Position numbers and translations under genes: made by a program. This document shows, piece by piece, positions 1 through 11,385 of a stretch of 64,000 nucleotides of DNA. The notes under the pieces were generated by a model that saw nothing but the letters and a program-made list of their open reading frames with translations, was not told where the DNA came from and did no database searches. Position 1 is the stretch's first letter, and each line of letters starts with the position of its first letter. Source of the stretch: Ampelocalamus luodianensis (lineage: Eukaryota; Streptophyta; Magnoliopsida; Poales; Poaceae); the NCBI GenBank assembly GCA_036346255.1, contig CM070624.1:13982626-14046625 (forward strand), written 5' to 3'.

Positions 1-421
1 AGAATCGGAGGTAGTTCATAGAGGCAATTGTATTTACTGAAGGTAGTCATCAGCTCTGGTTGATGCCTCTCCAAATATTAAGGCCTCTTCCTGTTCTTTT
101 GATCACAATGAACCTAATTATTTATTATTTCATCTGAGAAATTCATGGTATCTCTGGAAATCGCATGGAAGATGTGTAGAATTTGATCATTGTAAAGGGT
201 GTAGAATTTGATCAGTGTAAGGGGAGTACAAAGGACCAAAGGCATCACAAGGCTGTAGGTCACATTGGTAAAAGTAAATGAAAAAATAACATCTCAGTAA
301 AGGCCGGTTACTAATTCAATTACAGCAGATTTTGGTCACAACTAGGTACCTTTTTTTAGCTTACCTTGATGATGTTTGTTTAGTCTTACTTACCTTGCAT
401 ATTCATCTGTGTTAATTTCAG

Positions 422-596
422 CACCAATCTGAGCAAGAGGGATTACATTAGGAGCTACTACACGAAGGATGCAAAGTACAGGCCGTTCAGCGCCCTGTTA
501 CCTGAAGGTCCAAGCAGCAAGATGCTCTATGTGAAGCTTGTCCTCCAGATCCTCATGTGTGGCTCCTTCGTGAGCCTTCTCCAATCTCATATGTGA
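422..596 (+). CDS. Last coding exon of a gene entering from the left (product unknown)
   Basis: A polypyrimidine-rich stretch ending in an AG acceptor (420-421) is followed by an open frame that stops at TGA 594-596. The exon starts with Asn-Leu-Ser-Lys-Arg-Asp-Tyr-Ile-Arg, a basic and Tyr-rich segment, and ends in a hydrophobic stretch (Leu-Val-Leu-Gln-Ile-Leu-Met). A polyadenylation-like AATAAA lies about 200 bases downstream, as expected for a plant 3' UTR. The frame is exon-like rather than repeat-like, but I do not recognise the family. The reading phase is inferred from the open frame only. The upstream exons lie outside the window, and 1-419 reads as AT-rich intron. A 15-bp direct repeat (528-542 and 590-604) lies at the end of the frame, and its second copy supplies the stop codon, so the tail may have been changed by a small duplication. 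Confidence 0.45.
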
Positions 597-604
597 AGCT
601 TGTC

Positions 605-1378
605 TTGTAACCCGAAGAAATGTTAGTGATGTATATACGAGTCCGATGAAGTAGAGAATATTTTTGTTAATTGTCAGCATAGATGCGTGAGAATATTTGG
701 TAAAGCTTGCTCGATGAGATACTACATGTTTTTTTCTTTTCATTTTGTTGTTGTCGTTTGATGTAGTGGTTTTCGGACCTGGAATAGTAGCTTTGAATAA
801 TAAAGATGAGGAGAATTATGAACGACATCACCTGCCTCCTTGCCTCTCTTATGAACTTTTGTTATGATACTCATTAAATTTTATTTTAGAGAAGATACTT
901 GTTGAATTAGAACATTTGTTATGAACTTTGTATGTTTATGTATGTTGTAATTAAATTTTTTCAAGTAAAAATTTCGAATGTGGGCGAAAAAAATAGCACA
1001 ACATGGCAAAAAAATAAAAATAAATAAAAGCATAGCATGCTAGAAATCAACTTATTAAACTGTTATAAGTTAAGCAATACAAAAAAAGATTACAAGTTTC
1101 AAAACAAGGGTAGTGCAGTCTTTTTACAATGATCCTTCTCATTTCTGAAGCTGAAGTCAATTTTCTAACCAAACACCTCCTTAGACTGCTCCAACTTCTC
1201 ATAGGAGTGGATCCAAGAGTGAAGCTAGAGTTGGAGCTGCAAAAACTTGAGTAGAGCCATAGCAAACAGGCCCTGAACCGCCCAGCTCTTGTGCAGGAGA
1301 AAGTTGTTTGCCTACGGTTCAGTATTTCGGTTAGATGTAGACTTGTATGCTCTAAAAAATAGGATCGCTTTATTTCAA
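605..1378. other. AT-rich 3' flank, no gene seen
   Basis: AT-rich sequence between the left-edge exon and the Helitron end. Short ORFs on the minus strand (for example 1047-1265) have no recognisable domain. Nothing else is supported here. Confidence 0.4.
799..804 (+). promoter_or_regulatory. Polyadenylation-like signal AATAAA
   Basis: An AATAAA hexamer lies about 200 bases after the stop codon of the left-edge exon. The position fits a plant 3' UTR, but the hexamer alone is weak evidence. Confidence 0.35.
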
Positions 1379-2570
1379 CTAGCAGGGTGAACCGCTCAAT
1401 TGCGCGGCTAGACTTATTTTGAAGTTTCTATAAATGTTTGAGAATATATTTACTTATCAGGAAAGCTATGTAGACTTTTAAATATCGTAACATCGGAAAT
1501 GATAATAGAAGCTTGAAGAAATTACAACATGAGAAACGTAATTAAAGTACGTACTTTGATGTGAGAAAATCATTGAGTATGATAGTTTGTTGAGGTTCCT
1601 AGAAACTAACCACTCTCTATAATGTTTAGATCAAGTAGTTGCATGCCTCTATTCTTACTCTGTTAGTTTTTTTTTTATAAATTGTATGCATGCACATGTA
1701 CCTCTATTTAATCTCAAGCAATATATTGATTATGCTTGCGACAAATTATCCTATTAGTTTACATACACATATACCGATGCACCATTGACGACCTACCATG
1801 AATTCATCTTCCCTCACACGCCGACTGCCCCAACCAAACCGTGTGGCTTCTATCTCTTCTCACTGTCCCAACTTTTTTGCTTCAACCTCCAACAATAAGC
1901 TTAAATCTTGATCGATTTCTCTCAACTCCTACCTCTTCCAATGCAATACTTTACCAAATAGTTATCTTCTACTTCTCTTCAATTATTGTTTAATGCTAAC
2001 CATCGCGGCATCAACACGCATACACATGCAACCGTTGCCGATCCCAGCACGGAACACGTGTCACACTCACTTCGGTGAGCATATTCCCTACGACAGCACT
2101 ATCTCTAATCCAAGCTTTTTGCTCCTATGCCTCTACGCTCGCGCTTCTATTCGTACATATGCATGCATGACGTTATACATGCTTGACGTCATCTTCTCTC
2201 ATGTCGATCGCTCCTCTTCTTCGACGTTGGACAACTCAACGTTGTGGTTTCTTCACTAACCATGACGACCTCTCATCTTTACTAATATCAGCATGTCTGT
2301 TTTAGTTGTTGTCTAATGATATAAAAAATCGCCATCACCAACGACAGCATGTCCCTCACTAGTGATGGCACGCTCATAACTACCCGATGACCCCATATCA
2401 TCCATAACTCATCTTCAATGCAAAGCTTCATCTCCTCTCTGTTGGGCTTCCCCATCATCGATCTTCTTTGGCCACTAACTTTTTCAACAATGCTGACGCT
2501 CACCACTTGTAATCACGGCCCATAGCTCTTTCAACACTGGACTTTGTCTTCAATGACTCCAGCGAGCAGC

Positions 2571-2912
2571 ACGACATTGTCCTCATCCCCGTTGTCGTCA
2601 CCTCGGCTCTTCGCTTCCCCGTGGGTCAATGTCTTCTTGCGGTACAAATTGATGCCATTGCACTTTTTCGTGGTCTCCTTCGACACCATTCGTGCTATCC
2701 TAGTTATAACTTGTATTTTTTAATCAAAATTTCTAGTATTTTTTATTTTTATTTCATAGGAAACAACAATAGAAACATGTGACCTTGAGAGTAAATGTGG
2801 TGGCTTCTGTTGTGTATCCCCCGACACCATACGTGACATCCTCGTTACAACTTTTAATTTTATTCAATATTTTAGTTATTTTTATTGGCGTTCGTATACT
2901 AATCAAATTGGT
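2571..2912. repeat. Direct repeat, copy 1 (Helitron interior)
   Basis: This segment shares long similarity with 6557-6891. Both contain the order: ACGACATT, a GTGGGTCAAT core, GACACCATTCGTG, CATAGGAA, CCTTGAGAG, then GACACCAT. They flank the nested LTR, so the duplication belongs to the Helitron body and not to the LTR. Confidence 0.65.
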
Positions 2913-3113
2913 GAATTTATTTAATTTATTCTGAATTTTAGTTATTTAGGTATTTTATTTGGAATTCGTATGGAACGTAAATTGCAATTTTTCTTTTATT
3001 TTTATTCTCAATTTGAATTCTTTTTTCTTGGAATTCATTTATGAATCCAATTTTATTTTTTTTCTTTAATTTTTATTCAGAATTACAGTCATTTAGGGAT
3101 TTTACTTTAAAAT
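2870..3113. repeat. Degenerate AT-rich tandem array, left part
   Basis: Loose tandem units of about 80-90 bases that alternate a (T)nATT-rich run, GAATTTTAGTTATTTAGG-like motifs and GGAATTCGTATG-like motifs. The same array resumes at 6250 and runs to about 7370. The solo LTR therefore inserted into the array. Confidence 0.5.
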
Positions 3114-6100
3114 TGTAACATCCCAATTTTTCTAAGCTTAAAAATCATTTAAATAGTTAGTAGGGAAAAATTCACCATTTGGATTTATTTGAATTTTAAA
3201 TTCAAAGCTTAATATTGAACTTTACAAACAAAAACCTTTAATGTGAATAATCCCAACATGAATAATAGCCAAAACTATTTTATTTGGGTTCCTTGTGCTC
3301 AGATATATTTTCTAGATTTTTCTAGAATTTTTCTGAGTTCATTTGCTATTTTATATTGCTTATTTGATTTTCTGGTATTTTCTAAAATAGAAAAGTATTT
3401 AAAATCTCGGAAAATCCTGTCGGGCCGAATCTATCTCCTCCGGCCCGTTTTCCTTCTTTCCGGCCCAGCTCCCGCGTGCGCGTCCGCCTCCATGCCGTTG
3501 ACGTGTGGGCCCCACACGCAGGTTCGCCCGCGCGCTGCCGTCTCGCGCGGCGCGCTGGCCCGCCATTGCTGATCTCCGAGTCCCGTACGACAACACCTCC
3601 TTTCCAATTGAACCCCTTCTAAAAAACGCGTAGAATCTTATCCTTTATCTCCCGCATCTTCTGATCAAAACCAAATCCTGATTCGCCTCTAATTCCGCTT
3701 TCTTGCGGCCGCCTCGACTCTTTTTAGGGTTCGCCGCGCACGCCGCCCGAGCCCTCCCGCACTCTATAAATAGCCCCGAGCCTGATCGCCACCCGCACCA
3801 AAACCCTCAACCAATTTGTCCTCTCGAGCCCTAGCGCCGCCGCATTTCTCATCTAGGGTTTTTCGCCGAGCCTCTCTCCGCCGAGTTGCGCTGCCGCCGA
3901 CGCCGCCGCCTCGTGGTTCGCACCGCTAGGTTCGCCGTCACCTCGCGACTCCGTGAGCCTTCACCGCCGCCAAACCTCACCGAGCCCCCGTCCGACAATA
4001 TCGTAGCCCTCCGCCGCTGAGCTCGCTGTCGCCGCCTCCGCTGCTCCCGACCACACGCACCTACCTCAACAGTTCGCAATAGCAAGAGCTACACACCGGT
4101 ACCACTCACCACCGGCGAGGAGCCGCCATTCGCCGTTGCCATTGGTTCCCGAGCCGTCGTCGCCATCGATCCGACGTGGCGCCCGCGCGCCGCCCACCTC
4201 ACCCGAGCGCAAGACGTGTCATCCCACGTGGTCGCTTCGCCGCCAAGCCGCGTGGCTTAGTCCACCGGACCCCAAGTCCTGAGGCTCGGTAAACCTAGTC
4301 TACCGTGAGCAGTGTCTCTGACATGTGGGCCCCACATGTCAGTGAATTCTTTTATTTATCTTTTTCCGAAATTCTGAGGGCTGACGTCAGCATTACGCAA
4401 TAATCCGATTTTTCTTCAGAGAAATAATTCGGAAATTCTGGAAAATCCAAATTAGGGTTTCTTTTAGATTTAAAACTCCGAGAGGCCATAACTTTTGCAT
4501 CCCAACTCCGATTGAGCTCATTCAAATTTCTAAATTTATCTAAATTCGAGCTCTATTTATATGAGATTTTTATTTAATTTTTGGAGCTTGTCTTGCCTCT
4601 GTTATTTATTTGTTTTATTTATTTATTTCGTTTGCGAGTAGACGTCGTGTCGTCGGGGAATTTTGTTGAAGAAGGAGCAACCCAAGATCAAGACCAGTAC
4701 ATAGACCTTTTACAAGGCAAGTCATACCTTTGATCATCTTGAATCCAGTTTTCAAATTACTTTGTGTTAAAGTATTGTATTTTATGTTAATTATGTATTT
4801 AAATGTTTTGGGCATAGTTATTATCCAATTTGTTATCACCCCTTGGCCTTGTATGTCATAATTCCTTGTCACCATAGATTGGTTTATTAGTTGGTAATAT
4901 TATAGCACCAACGTGGGTTGGTTAGATGCGAGTACAATTGCTTAGCCATGCTACGAGTCTCACATCTCATGTAAGTTGCAATTATTGAATGTGACTAATT
5001 GACTATGGAACTATGTGTAAAAATGTGTGCTATGTGTTATTACTTCGTGATGGCATGTGTTGCACTAAAACCAACTGGGTGGTAAAGGATTTAGACTGAG
5101 GCAAGTGGTGGGTGGAAGTCGTGATATGGTGGAAGCTGTGCTTGGGTTTGATAATCTTTGTGACTTAGTTAGAACATGGAAGTCTTGCCTTGGTCAATTA
5201 AGGACTTAACTTTGTGCGCCATTGAACTGAGCCTTACTGCACGCACCACATGCCCGTATGGGACGGGCCTAACTTAGTAAGTTATAGATTCTCGCATTGA
5301 TGTTCGTGGATAGGTTAAGTCGTGTGACAGGTGGAGGTGTGACTACTTGGTGGTTGCATCGCGGGACGGTTCGCCGCTTCTCGCCCAATGGTGTGTGTTA
5401 TACTAATTCTATGTGAGCTGGTATAGCGGGAAAGCACATCGGGAATGTCAATGTTTGAGATGAAGTTTCCGAACTGTTTTGTTACGATTGGTGCTTGCTA
5501 CACTAGTTGTATCTTGTGGGTAAAGTGTACAACCTCTGCAGAGTGTTAAACAATCTATTCGAATAGCCGCGTCCGCGGTCATGGACATGCTCGGGGATTT
5601 CACACGAGGGGTAGATTTTCATAAAATGTTGGGATGGGAGCTGTGTGACCTCAATCATACGACTATGTGAAATAATCTGTTTAGCTTTGTGTCTTTGTGG
5701 AAACAATTGCTAAATTATTATTGTCTATTTGTTTTAAATTATGTTTTCAATCTATTATTCATATTCAATTGCAAATGTTGCTTTTATGCAAAAGAACCAC
5801 ATAAGTCTTTTTCTTTGGAATAAGCCTGCATCTATAAATTGCATTCTGTGGTATGATTTGCGAGAACGGTTGTGTACTCACGCTTGTTGTAAAACTTGCG
5901 CCCAAACCTACAGAAGAGGAGTCTACGCCTGCTTTCGAGGAGGAGTTCGCCGAAGGTTGTTGATCGTTAAGGTCTGGATCCCGCCGGTTGCTCGTGGTGA
6001 ATTGGTGGGATCTACGCCGAGTTATTTCCGCTCCACTGCTTTATTCTCTCATTAGCCTCGCGTGGCTTAATAAGTGTAAACTCGACCATAAGGTCAAAAC

Positions 6101-6249
6101 CCTTATTTGTTATTCAAACTAATCGTTTACTTTATTTAATGCTTGTGTGGATCGATATTTACCTATGTTGACACTGTGTGCACTAGCGTGATCCTGGACT
6201 AGTGCAGTATACACAGAGGGTTTCAGAATCGTAATTTTGGGTCCCGACA
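3114..6249 (+). mobile_element. Solo long LTR (Ty3/gypsy-like), copy 1, with perfect TSD
   Basis: The segment begins TGTAACATCCC and ends GGGTCCCGACA. It is flanked by the identical 5-bp duplication AAAAT (3109-3113 and 6250-6254), so it is a solo LTR of 3136 bp left by LTR-LTR recombination. A TATA box (3765-3772) precedes a GC-rich leader at about 3790-4200. Downstream are motifs shared with the two other plus-strand long LTRs of this window: GGTAAAGTGTACA with CTCTGCAGAGT, and a late Cys/Thr-coding-like stretch. ORFs inside it are not host genes. Assignment to Ty3/gypsy rests on the LTR length and style only, since no pol is present. Confidence 0.8.
3765..3772 (+). promoter_or_regulatory. 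LTR TATA box
   Basis: TATAAATA inside solo LTR copy 1, followed by a GC-rich leader. It sits at the equivalent place to TATAAAAG at 22705 and TATAAAG at 40287 in the sister LTRs, which supports it as the conserved LTR core promoter. Confidence 0.6.
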
Positions 6250-7370
6250 AAAATCCATATGAAAATCAAACAACTAATTTTATTTTATTTTTATTCTAAA
6301 TTTTAGTTTTTTTTTTCTCATATTTCGTATACGAATCTAGCTGCCAATTGTTGTTTAATTTTATTTTGAATTATAATCATTGGAATTTATATCGAAATCA
6401 AATTGCTAATTTTATTTTATTTTATTCTAAATTTCAATTTTTTAGATTTTGTATATAAATATAATTTCCAATTTTTTTGTTTTTATTCTGAATTATAATT
6501 ATTTAAGGATTTTACTTAGGAATTCATTTGCAAATAAAATTGCTAATTTTATTCTAACGACATTATACTCATCTCCATCATCGTCGCCTCATCTCTTCGC
6601 TTCCCGTGGGTCAATTTCTTCTTGCATGACAGATCGATGCCATTGCTCTCTTTCGTGGTCTCCTCTGACACCATTCGTGTTATTCTCATCATAACTTCTA
6701 TTTTTAATCAAAATTTTAGTTATTTTTTTATTTTTATTCCATAGGAAGCAACAATAAACACATTACCTTGAGAGCGAACGTTGTCGTTTCTATTGTGTCT
6801 CATCCGACACCATTCGTGCCATCCTTGTTATAACTTTATTTTTATCCCATATTTTAGTTATTTTTATTGGAGTTCGTGTACAAATCAAATTACTAAATTT
6901 AGTTATTTTATTCCAAATTTTAGTTATTTATGGATTTTACTTTGAAATTTGTATGAAAAAAATACAAAATTTTCTTTTCTTTTTCCTGAATTTTAGTTCT
7001 TTTTTCTTGGAATTTGTATCTGAATCTAATTGCTAATTTTTCTTTAATTTTTACTTTGAATTATAGTTATTTAAGATTTTTTTCCATTGGAATTCATATT
7101 GAAATCAAATTGCTAATTTTGTTTTACTTTCATTCTGAATTTCAGTTATTTTTTGGCTGGATTTCGTGTGCAAATCTAATTGTCAATTATTATTTAATTT
7201 TTATTCCGAATTATAATTATGGGAATTCATGTGGAAATCAAATTGCTAATTTATTTCGAATTTTTGTTTTATTGAGCTTGACATGGACTCTTTTACTTAG
7301 GAATTCGTATATGAATCAAATTGATGATTTTTATTTTTTTATTTTTATTGTACTTGACATGGACTCTTTA
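6250..7370. repeat. Degenerate AT-rich tandem array, right part
   Basis: Continuation of the array interrupted by the LTR. Units contain GGAATTC(A/G)TAT, AAATCAAATTGCTAATTTT and TTTTTATTCTGAATT-like motifs in repeated order. Long ORFs here (for example 7014-7376) are by-products of the repeat. Confidence 0.5.
6557..6891. repeat. Direct repeat, copy 2 (Helitron interior)
   Basis: Second copy of the 2571-2912 segment in the same orientation. It is diverged by scattered substitutions and small indels. Confidence 0.65.
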
Positions 7371-7903
7371 TTTTAATCTAGACCGTTATAATCTAGACCC
7401 ACCACAATCAATGTTGTAGATCTTTCTCTCTTTACACGATTAACGTGGGAATTCTAATCTAGACCATTATAATCTGGACCGCCACGATCAATGGTGTAGA
7501 TCTTTTTTTTCACCGATTAATGTGAAAATTTCTAGCCCTTAAGAGTGAACGTGATACTTTCTTTTGTCTCTGCTTTAATAATATAATAATAGATAGAAGA
7601 TAGATAGATGTCCCAACCATAACGTACTTTGGCTGGTTCTTCTAGCAACTAATTCTGACCATTGACTTGAAGAATGCAATGTCATGATACCATATTTAGG
7701 CGCACATTGATGACGTATTGGAACTTCGAAGATGAGGGTATGTATACCTTTTTCTTAGTTAGCTTGAGAGGTTGAGTTATGCTATAGCTAAGATTTTAGA
7801 GGACGCTGACATGAACAATTAGAGGTGAATCAGAAGTGACTGGGCTACACGTCTTTTAGCAAATCTCAGATGGCATCATTTCTACTGACTACTGTACTAC
7901 CGA

Positions 7904-9277
7904 TCATGGCGCCCAGATGGTGAGGATGATGGCGTTGATGGCGAGCCAGAGCGCGCGGGTGGACGACATGGCGAGGAGGATGTAGGGGCGCGCAATGGCT
8001 GCAGCGACAGCCGCGATCGTGGTGGCGACCGAGCATATGGCGCCCACTCAGAACATGACGTGGTTTTGAGGCTCAGAGGCCGTGGGCGCGGTGTAGGGCT
8101 GGAAACGAGCCAAGCTCGCCCAGGCTCGGTCCGAACTTCGGCTGGGAAAAAAGCTCGAGCCGGCTCGGAAAGCTCGAACGAGCCTGTGACCCCCCAAGCC
8201 CAGAAAGGCAGAAACAAAGGCAAGGTGTGATTATGTGAACCATTCGTCGTGAGCTAGGAGCAGGCATTCATTCTCATTTTGCATTCATTCACAGATCCAT
8301 CACACAACACAACATCTACAAAAATCTGCATTCATTCACAAGAATCCTTGCAACCAAAGAGCATTCACCAACCAAATCATTCACAGGAATAGGATGAATC
8401 GGATGAGAGACAAGAGGATGTGGTATGTGGATCTGGAACGGAGGCGACGGCGAGGGCGTCGGGGACGACGTCCAGGATGGGCTGCCGCCTGCCGTCATGG
8501 AGGAGGAGGTGAGGGGCTTCTCTAAAATAGAGCTTGGAGCTGGCGGGCGCTTGGAGCTGTCGATCGGCGTCGGCGCTTGGAGACCACGACAGCTCCACGA
8601 GCATGCAGAGCTTCACCGTGAGCTGGCCCCCACACCCGACCTCCTCCACCTCGAATGTCGGCACCGCGGGGGGGAGGCTCCTAGGCCTCTCCGGCGGCCA
8701 GAGGCGGCTCCTGCTTGGTGGTGCATGGAGGGAGAGAGGAGGAGGGTGGTGGCGGCGGAGAGGTGGGAGCGGTGGTACGTGGACTAGGGGATGGAGTGGG
8801 GTGGCCCAATGGGGGAAGGGAAAAGGAGTGGGGGTGGAAGGGGTGGAACCGTGGAAGTGGGAGGGCCGGAGGTGGTTGGAGCATTGGAGTTGGAGGGAGG
8901 CGGCGGTCACACAAGGACGGGGGGGGCGGCGGCGCGCACGCGTGGTGGACGGGGTGGCAGTGGATTAGATCTGGATCGGGAGTGGGAGAGGAAGCGTGAG
9001 GAGTCTGAGGAGAGGACTGAGGCGTAGGGTTAGGGAAATGGGATGGCCGGATGGGGATTCGTGGCTGGGCTGCCCTACATGGGCCTCCGGGGGCCAAGCC
9101 AAACGAGCCACTCGAGCGGCTCGCGAGCCAGCTCGAGCTCGGCTCGTTTTGTTTGCGAGCTGCAGAGGGGGCTCGGCTCAGCTCGAAAATTCACGAGCTC
9201 GAGCCGAACTGTGACGAGCCGCGAGTCGAGCCGCAAGCCTCGAGCTATTTTTCCAGCCCTAGCGCGGTGGCTTCCAT
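7904..9277 (-). pseudogene. Small membrane-protein gene split by a hAT element and carrying a nonsense codon
   Basis: On the minus strand an ATG at 9277-9275 opens a frame Met-Glu-Ala-Thr-Ala that is cut after five codons by a hAT element (8094-9261). Across the insertion, removing one copy of the 8-bp target duplication, the frame continues Pro-Thr-Ala-Ser-Glu-Pro-Gln-Asn-His-Val-Met-Phe. It then meets TGA, followed by an Ala/Ile-rich hydrophobic segment, an Arg-Pro-Tyr turn and a second hydrophobic segment ending Thr-Ile-Trp-Ala-Pro, with TGA at 7906-7904. The intact protein would have been about 65 residues with two likely membrane spans. The internal TGA may be a former Trp codon. I do not recognise the family. 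The insertion and the stop are seen directly. That this was once an expressed gene is inference from the clean hydrophobic frame. Confidence 0.5.
8094..9261. mobile_element. Non-autonomous hAT element with 8-bp TSD
   Basis: Terminal inverted repeats begin TAGGGCTGGAAA at the left and end TTTTTCCAGCCCTA at the right. The identical 8-bp duplication GCGCGGTG flanks both ends (8086-8093 and 9262-9269). Subterminal sequence is rich in GAGCTCG/CGAGC repeats on both sides, as in grass hATs. No transposase is visible. The GC-rich interior (about 8270-9010) carries overlapping open frames on both strands that look like captured or low-complexity sequence. I could not assign them to a gene. Confidence 0.85.
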
Positions 9278-10155
9278 GCATGTAAGAGAAGACGTTGTTG
9301 GTCTGTGTTGCGCAGTGCACGACAGTACGAGTGAGTGGTGAGCGCGCAGTGGCGCGCGGTGATTTGGTGGTGTGTGATATACAAGTCCTGTTTGTTTAGG
9401 CTTTAGTTTTTTTGTTTATAACTTAAAGTCAGCTTTTTGGTTAAAGCAACTTTTAAGCCAAGTTAGAGTGTTTGATAATCTAGATTTTTTGGTCTTTTGA
9501 GTATTGGCTTAAAGTTGTAAAGTCTAAAATACCCTTGATACAAGTTACCACTTTTCATTCACTAATAAAGTCATCATCATTTATTTCAAACTTTTCCGTT
9601 GTTATTTCACTTGAAATTAGTAATGCATATTTATGTAATTTGATCATACATATTATTTATTGATGATAAGATATAATTATCACATTACTCTGATTTTCTA
9701 TAAGACCAAAATGCATGCTAGAAGAACACCATTTTGATTTCCTTGAGCACCACGGCCACAAATCAGGAAAAAGATCAAACAAAACTAAATTTCTAACATG
9801 ATCGTGGTTCACTGGAACAACCATTCGTAAAATCTTACATCTTCTCCCTCATCTTCCTCGTTCCAAGATCTATCAGGCAGGCCTCATAATTTTTTTTATT
9901 GTGTTTGAATCGACTCTAAATTAGAGTTCGGTTCCAAGATTAGTTTTATTAGAATCGATAACTCCATTGTATTGAATTAATTCCGACCATCTAAAATAGC
10001 TCTTTGAATCGGATAAAATCCAACATTGTAGATGGTCTTATCATATTTCGTTCTTGCTTGATTGTGGGGTTGCAGCCATTAATAGGTGATGGCGGAAGGC
10101 GAAACAATGCAAATCATTTGTGACAATACTAAAGATTACAAAAAAAAAAATAGCA
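9278..10155. other. Spacer with a possible MITE end at about 9387
   Basis: AT-rich spacer. The stretch from about 9387 (TCCTGTTTGTTTAGGCTT) resembles the end of a small DNA transposon, but I found no matching inverted end or target duplication. No gene is supported. Confidence 0.3.
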
Positions 10156-10227
10156 GCCCCTATAGCTCAGTGGTAGAGCGTCAGTCTTGTAAACTGAAGG
10201 TCTGTAGTTCGATCCTGCATGGGGGCA
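10156..10227 (+). tRNA. tRNA-Thr (anticodon UGU), nuclear
   Basis: A 72-nt cloverleaf with acceptor GCCCCTA pairing TGGGGGC, discriminator A and no encoded CCA. The D arm starts GCTC, the anticodon stem TCAGT/ACTGA encloses the loop CTTGTAA (anticodon TGT), and the T arm TGTAG/CTGCA encloses TTCGATC. A- and B-box sequences (TAGCTCAGTGGTAGA and GTTCGATCC) are intact. A run of seven T follows at 10228-10234 and fits a Pol III terminator. There is no intron. The sequence is of nuclear type and is unlike the chloroplast threonine tRNAs. Confidence 0.95.
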
Positions 10228-10234
10228 TTTTTTT
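10228..10234 (+). terminator. Pol III T-run terminator of tRNA-Thr
   Basis: Seven consecutive T directly after the discriminator base of the tRNA. Confidence 0.8.
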
Positions 10235-11098
10235 AACCTTCAATCGCTTTCTTCTTCCTCCTTTTTTGGCTCTTATCACACTGTAAAGTGCAAACAGTTA
10301 GACCCAGGCTCAAGCTCCAACAGAAGAGCCCCGCACTATGCACCAAGCCACCAACAAGAGGCAAAGAATGTCAGTACGTATCCCGATGCATCTTTTCTCT
10401 TACCAAGTCGCTACTATCAGCGTCAACAAAGCCAACTGTCATTCATTCTATGCGCGCATGGCGGCAGCTAGTTAGACTTGGGACGGTTTAAAAGTGTCAA
10501 TACCTGTAGATAGAGTAGCTTTTGCAAGTGCAGAGGCAATGGCATCAAACTGTTACGCAGACCTGCTCTTGGTTTCTCTACCTACAAAAGGCTGGCCGTT
10601 CTCTCAAAGTCAGACAGCCCTGCCAAAGCCTGGCTGGCTGCGAGCGGCCCCAAATAGACAGGGGTTGTCATCTGAAACTCGATTATTCTTGTTCTGGTGA
10701 AGCTTCGTAGCTCGAGTTTAACACTTGCTCTCAGGAACGGACTGGAAGTTCAAAGCTATGCAGCACACGATAAGATTGGCGATGGAGCACATGATGACAA
10801 CTGGTCTGGAATTGGTGGTGAAAGCACATCATAGAAAGCTGGTAGAGATTGGCCGAGGCCAAATTTTTTTCTATTTTTGGTCTTACCAGCCACCCCTGTT
10901 AAAAAAAATAAACCGGCATCCCCGGTAGAGATCCATGAACTGAAGAAAGCAATTTGCCTTGAAGGTTACATTGTACTAAAGTACATTTTCGGGACTAAAG
11001 TATATCTTCGAGATGAAGAAATATAAGACTATCTGTACATGTTCTCATGTTCACAAATCACAAGGTCTGAAGACAAGAAGACGAAGAAAAGTGTTCTC
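10235..11098. other. Spacer, no gene seen
   Basis: Mixed-composition spacer with only short ORFs lacking recognisable motifs. The last 25 bases match a 30-bp unit that is repeated again right after the copia element (17945-17995). Confidence 0.3.
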
Positions 11099-11371
11099 TG
11101 TTAAGAAACCGGGCCTAGGACCATGAGTCCTGGCCCAAGGTGGGCTCCTCATCCCAAACCCTAGCAGGGTCGTAGCCTATAAATAGGGGGTGCTATTCAT
11201 TGTAAAGGATTGATCGATGGATGAAGGAATAAAGAGAAACAAGAAGTCCCCCTACATCTCTGTGTTCTATCTCTTATTCTGTTCTTATTGTTCATGCATT
11301 ATTCTTACGATTCTATACTTGTCTACGAGGTAATCGCTCGGACTGGACTCGCCAGCGACGGTTCCTCAACA
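11099..11371 (+). repeat. 5' LTR of copia element
   Basis: Begins TGTTAAGAAACC and ends CCTCAACA. It contains TATAAATA at 11178-11185 and an AATAAAG signal. It is 273 bp and identical to the 3' LTR except for two TGG-to-CG changes in the other copy. Confidence 0.92.
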
Positions 11372-11385
11372 CGTTATCAGCACGA
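11372..11385 (+). other. Primer-binding site
   Basis: CGTTATCAGCACGA directly abuts the 5' LTR. This motif occurs at the same place in many plant copia elements. I did not match it to a specific tRNA. Confidence 0.6.

Larger units (their letters stand above)
1379..7593 (-). mobile_element. Helitron-like element (non-autonomous), minus orientation, with nested solo LTR
   Basis: Read on the minus strand, the element begins TCTATTATTATATTATTAAA at 7593, directly after a host A. It ends with a short imperfect hairpin (CCGCGCAATTGAGCGG, within 1390-1410) and CTAG at 1382-1379, directly before a host T. A TC start, a 3' hairpin a few bases before CTRR and insertion between A and T are the Helitron signature. 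No Rep/helicase coding is visible, so the element is non-autonomous. The interior is AT-rich and repetitive. It holds a 340-bp direct repeat (2571-2912 and 6557-6891), an 88-bp tandem pair near the 5' end (about 7372-7540), and a solo LTR (3114-6249) that accounts for half its length. The termini are read directly from the sequence. Family membership is inference. Confidence 0.55.

Noticed and set aside
6250..7370. Regularly spaced AT-rich repeats, checked for CRISPR-like or satellite structure
   Set aside because: Units are imperfect with no constant spacer length, and the genome is a plant. It is a degenerate tandem array in a Helitron.
8377..8910. 177-aa minus-strand ORF inside the first hAT, possibly a captured gene piece
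   Set aside because: I could not assign it to any family. It is Pro/Ser-rich at the start and overlaps several other open frames, so capture is possible but not supported.
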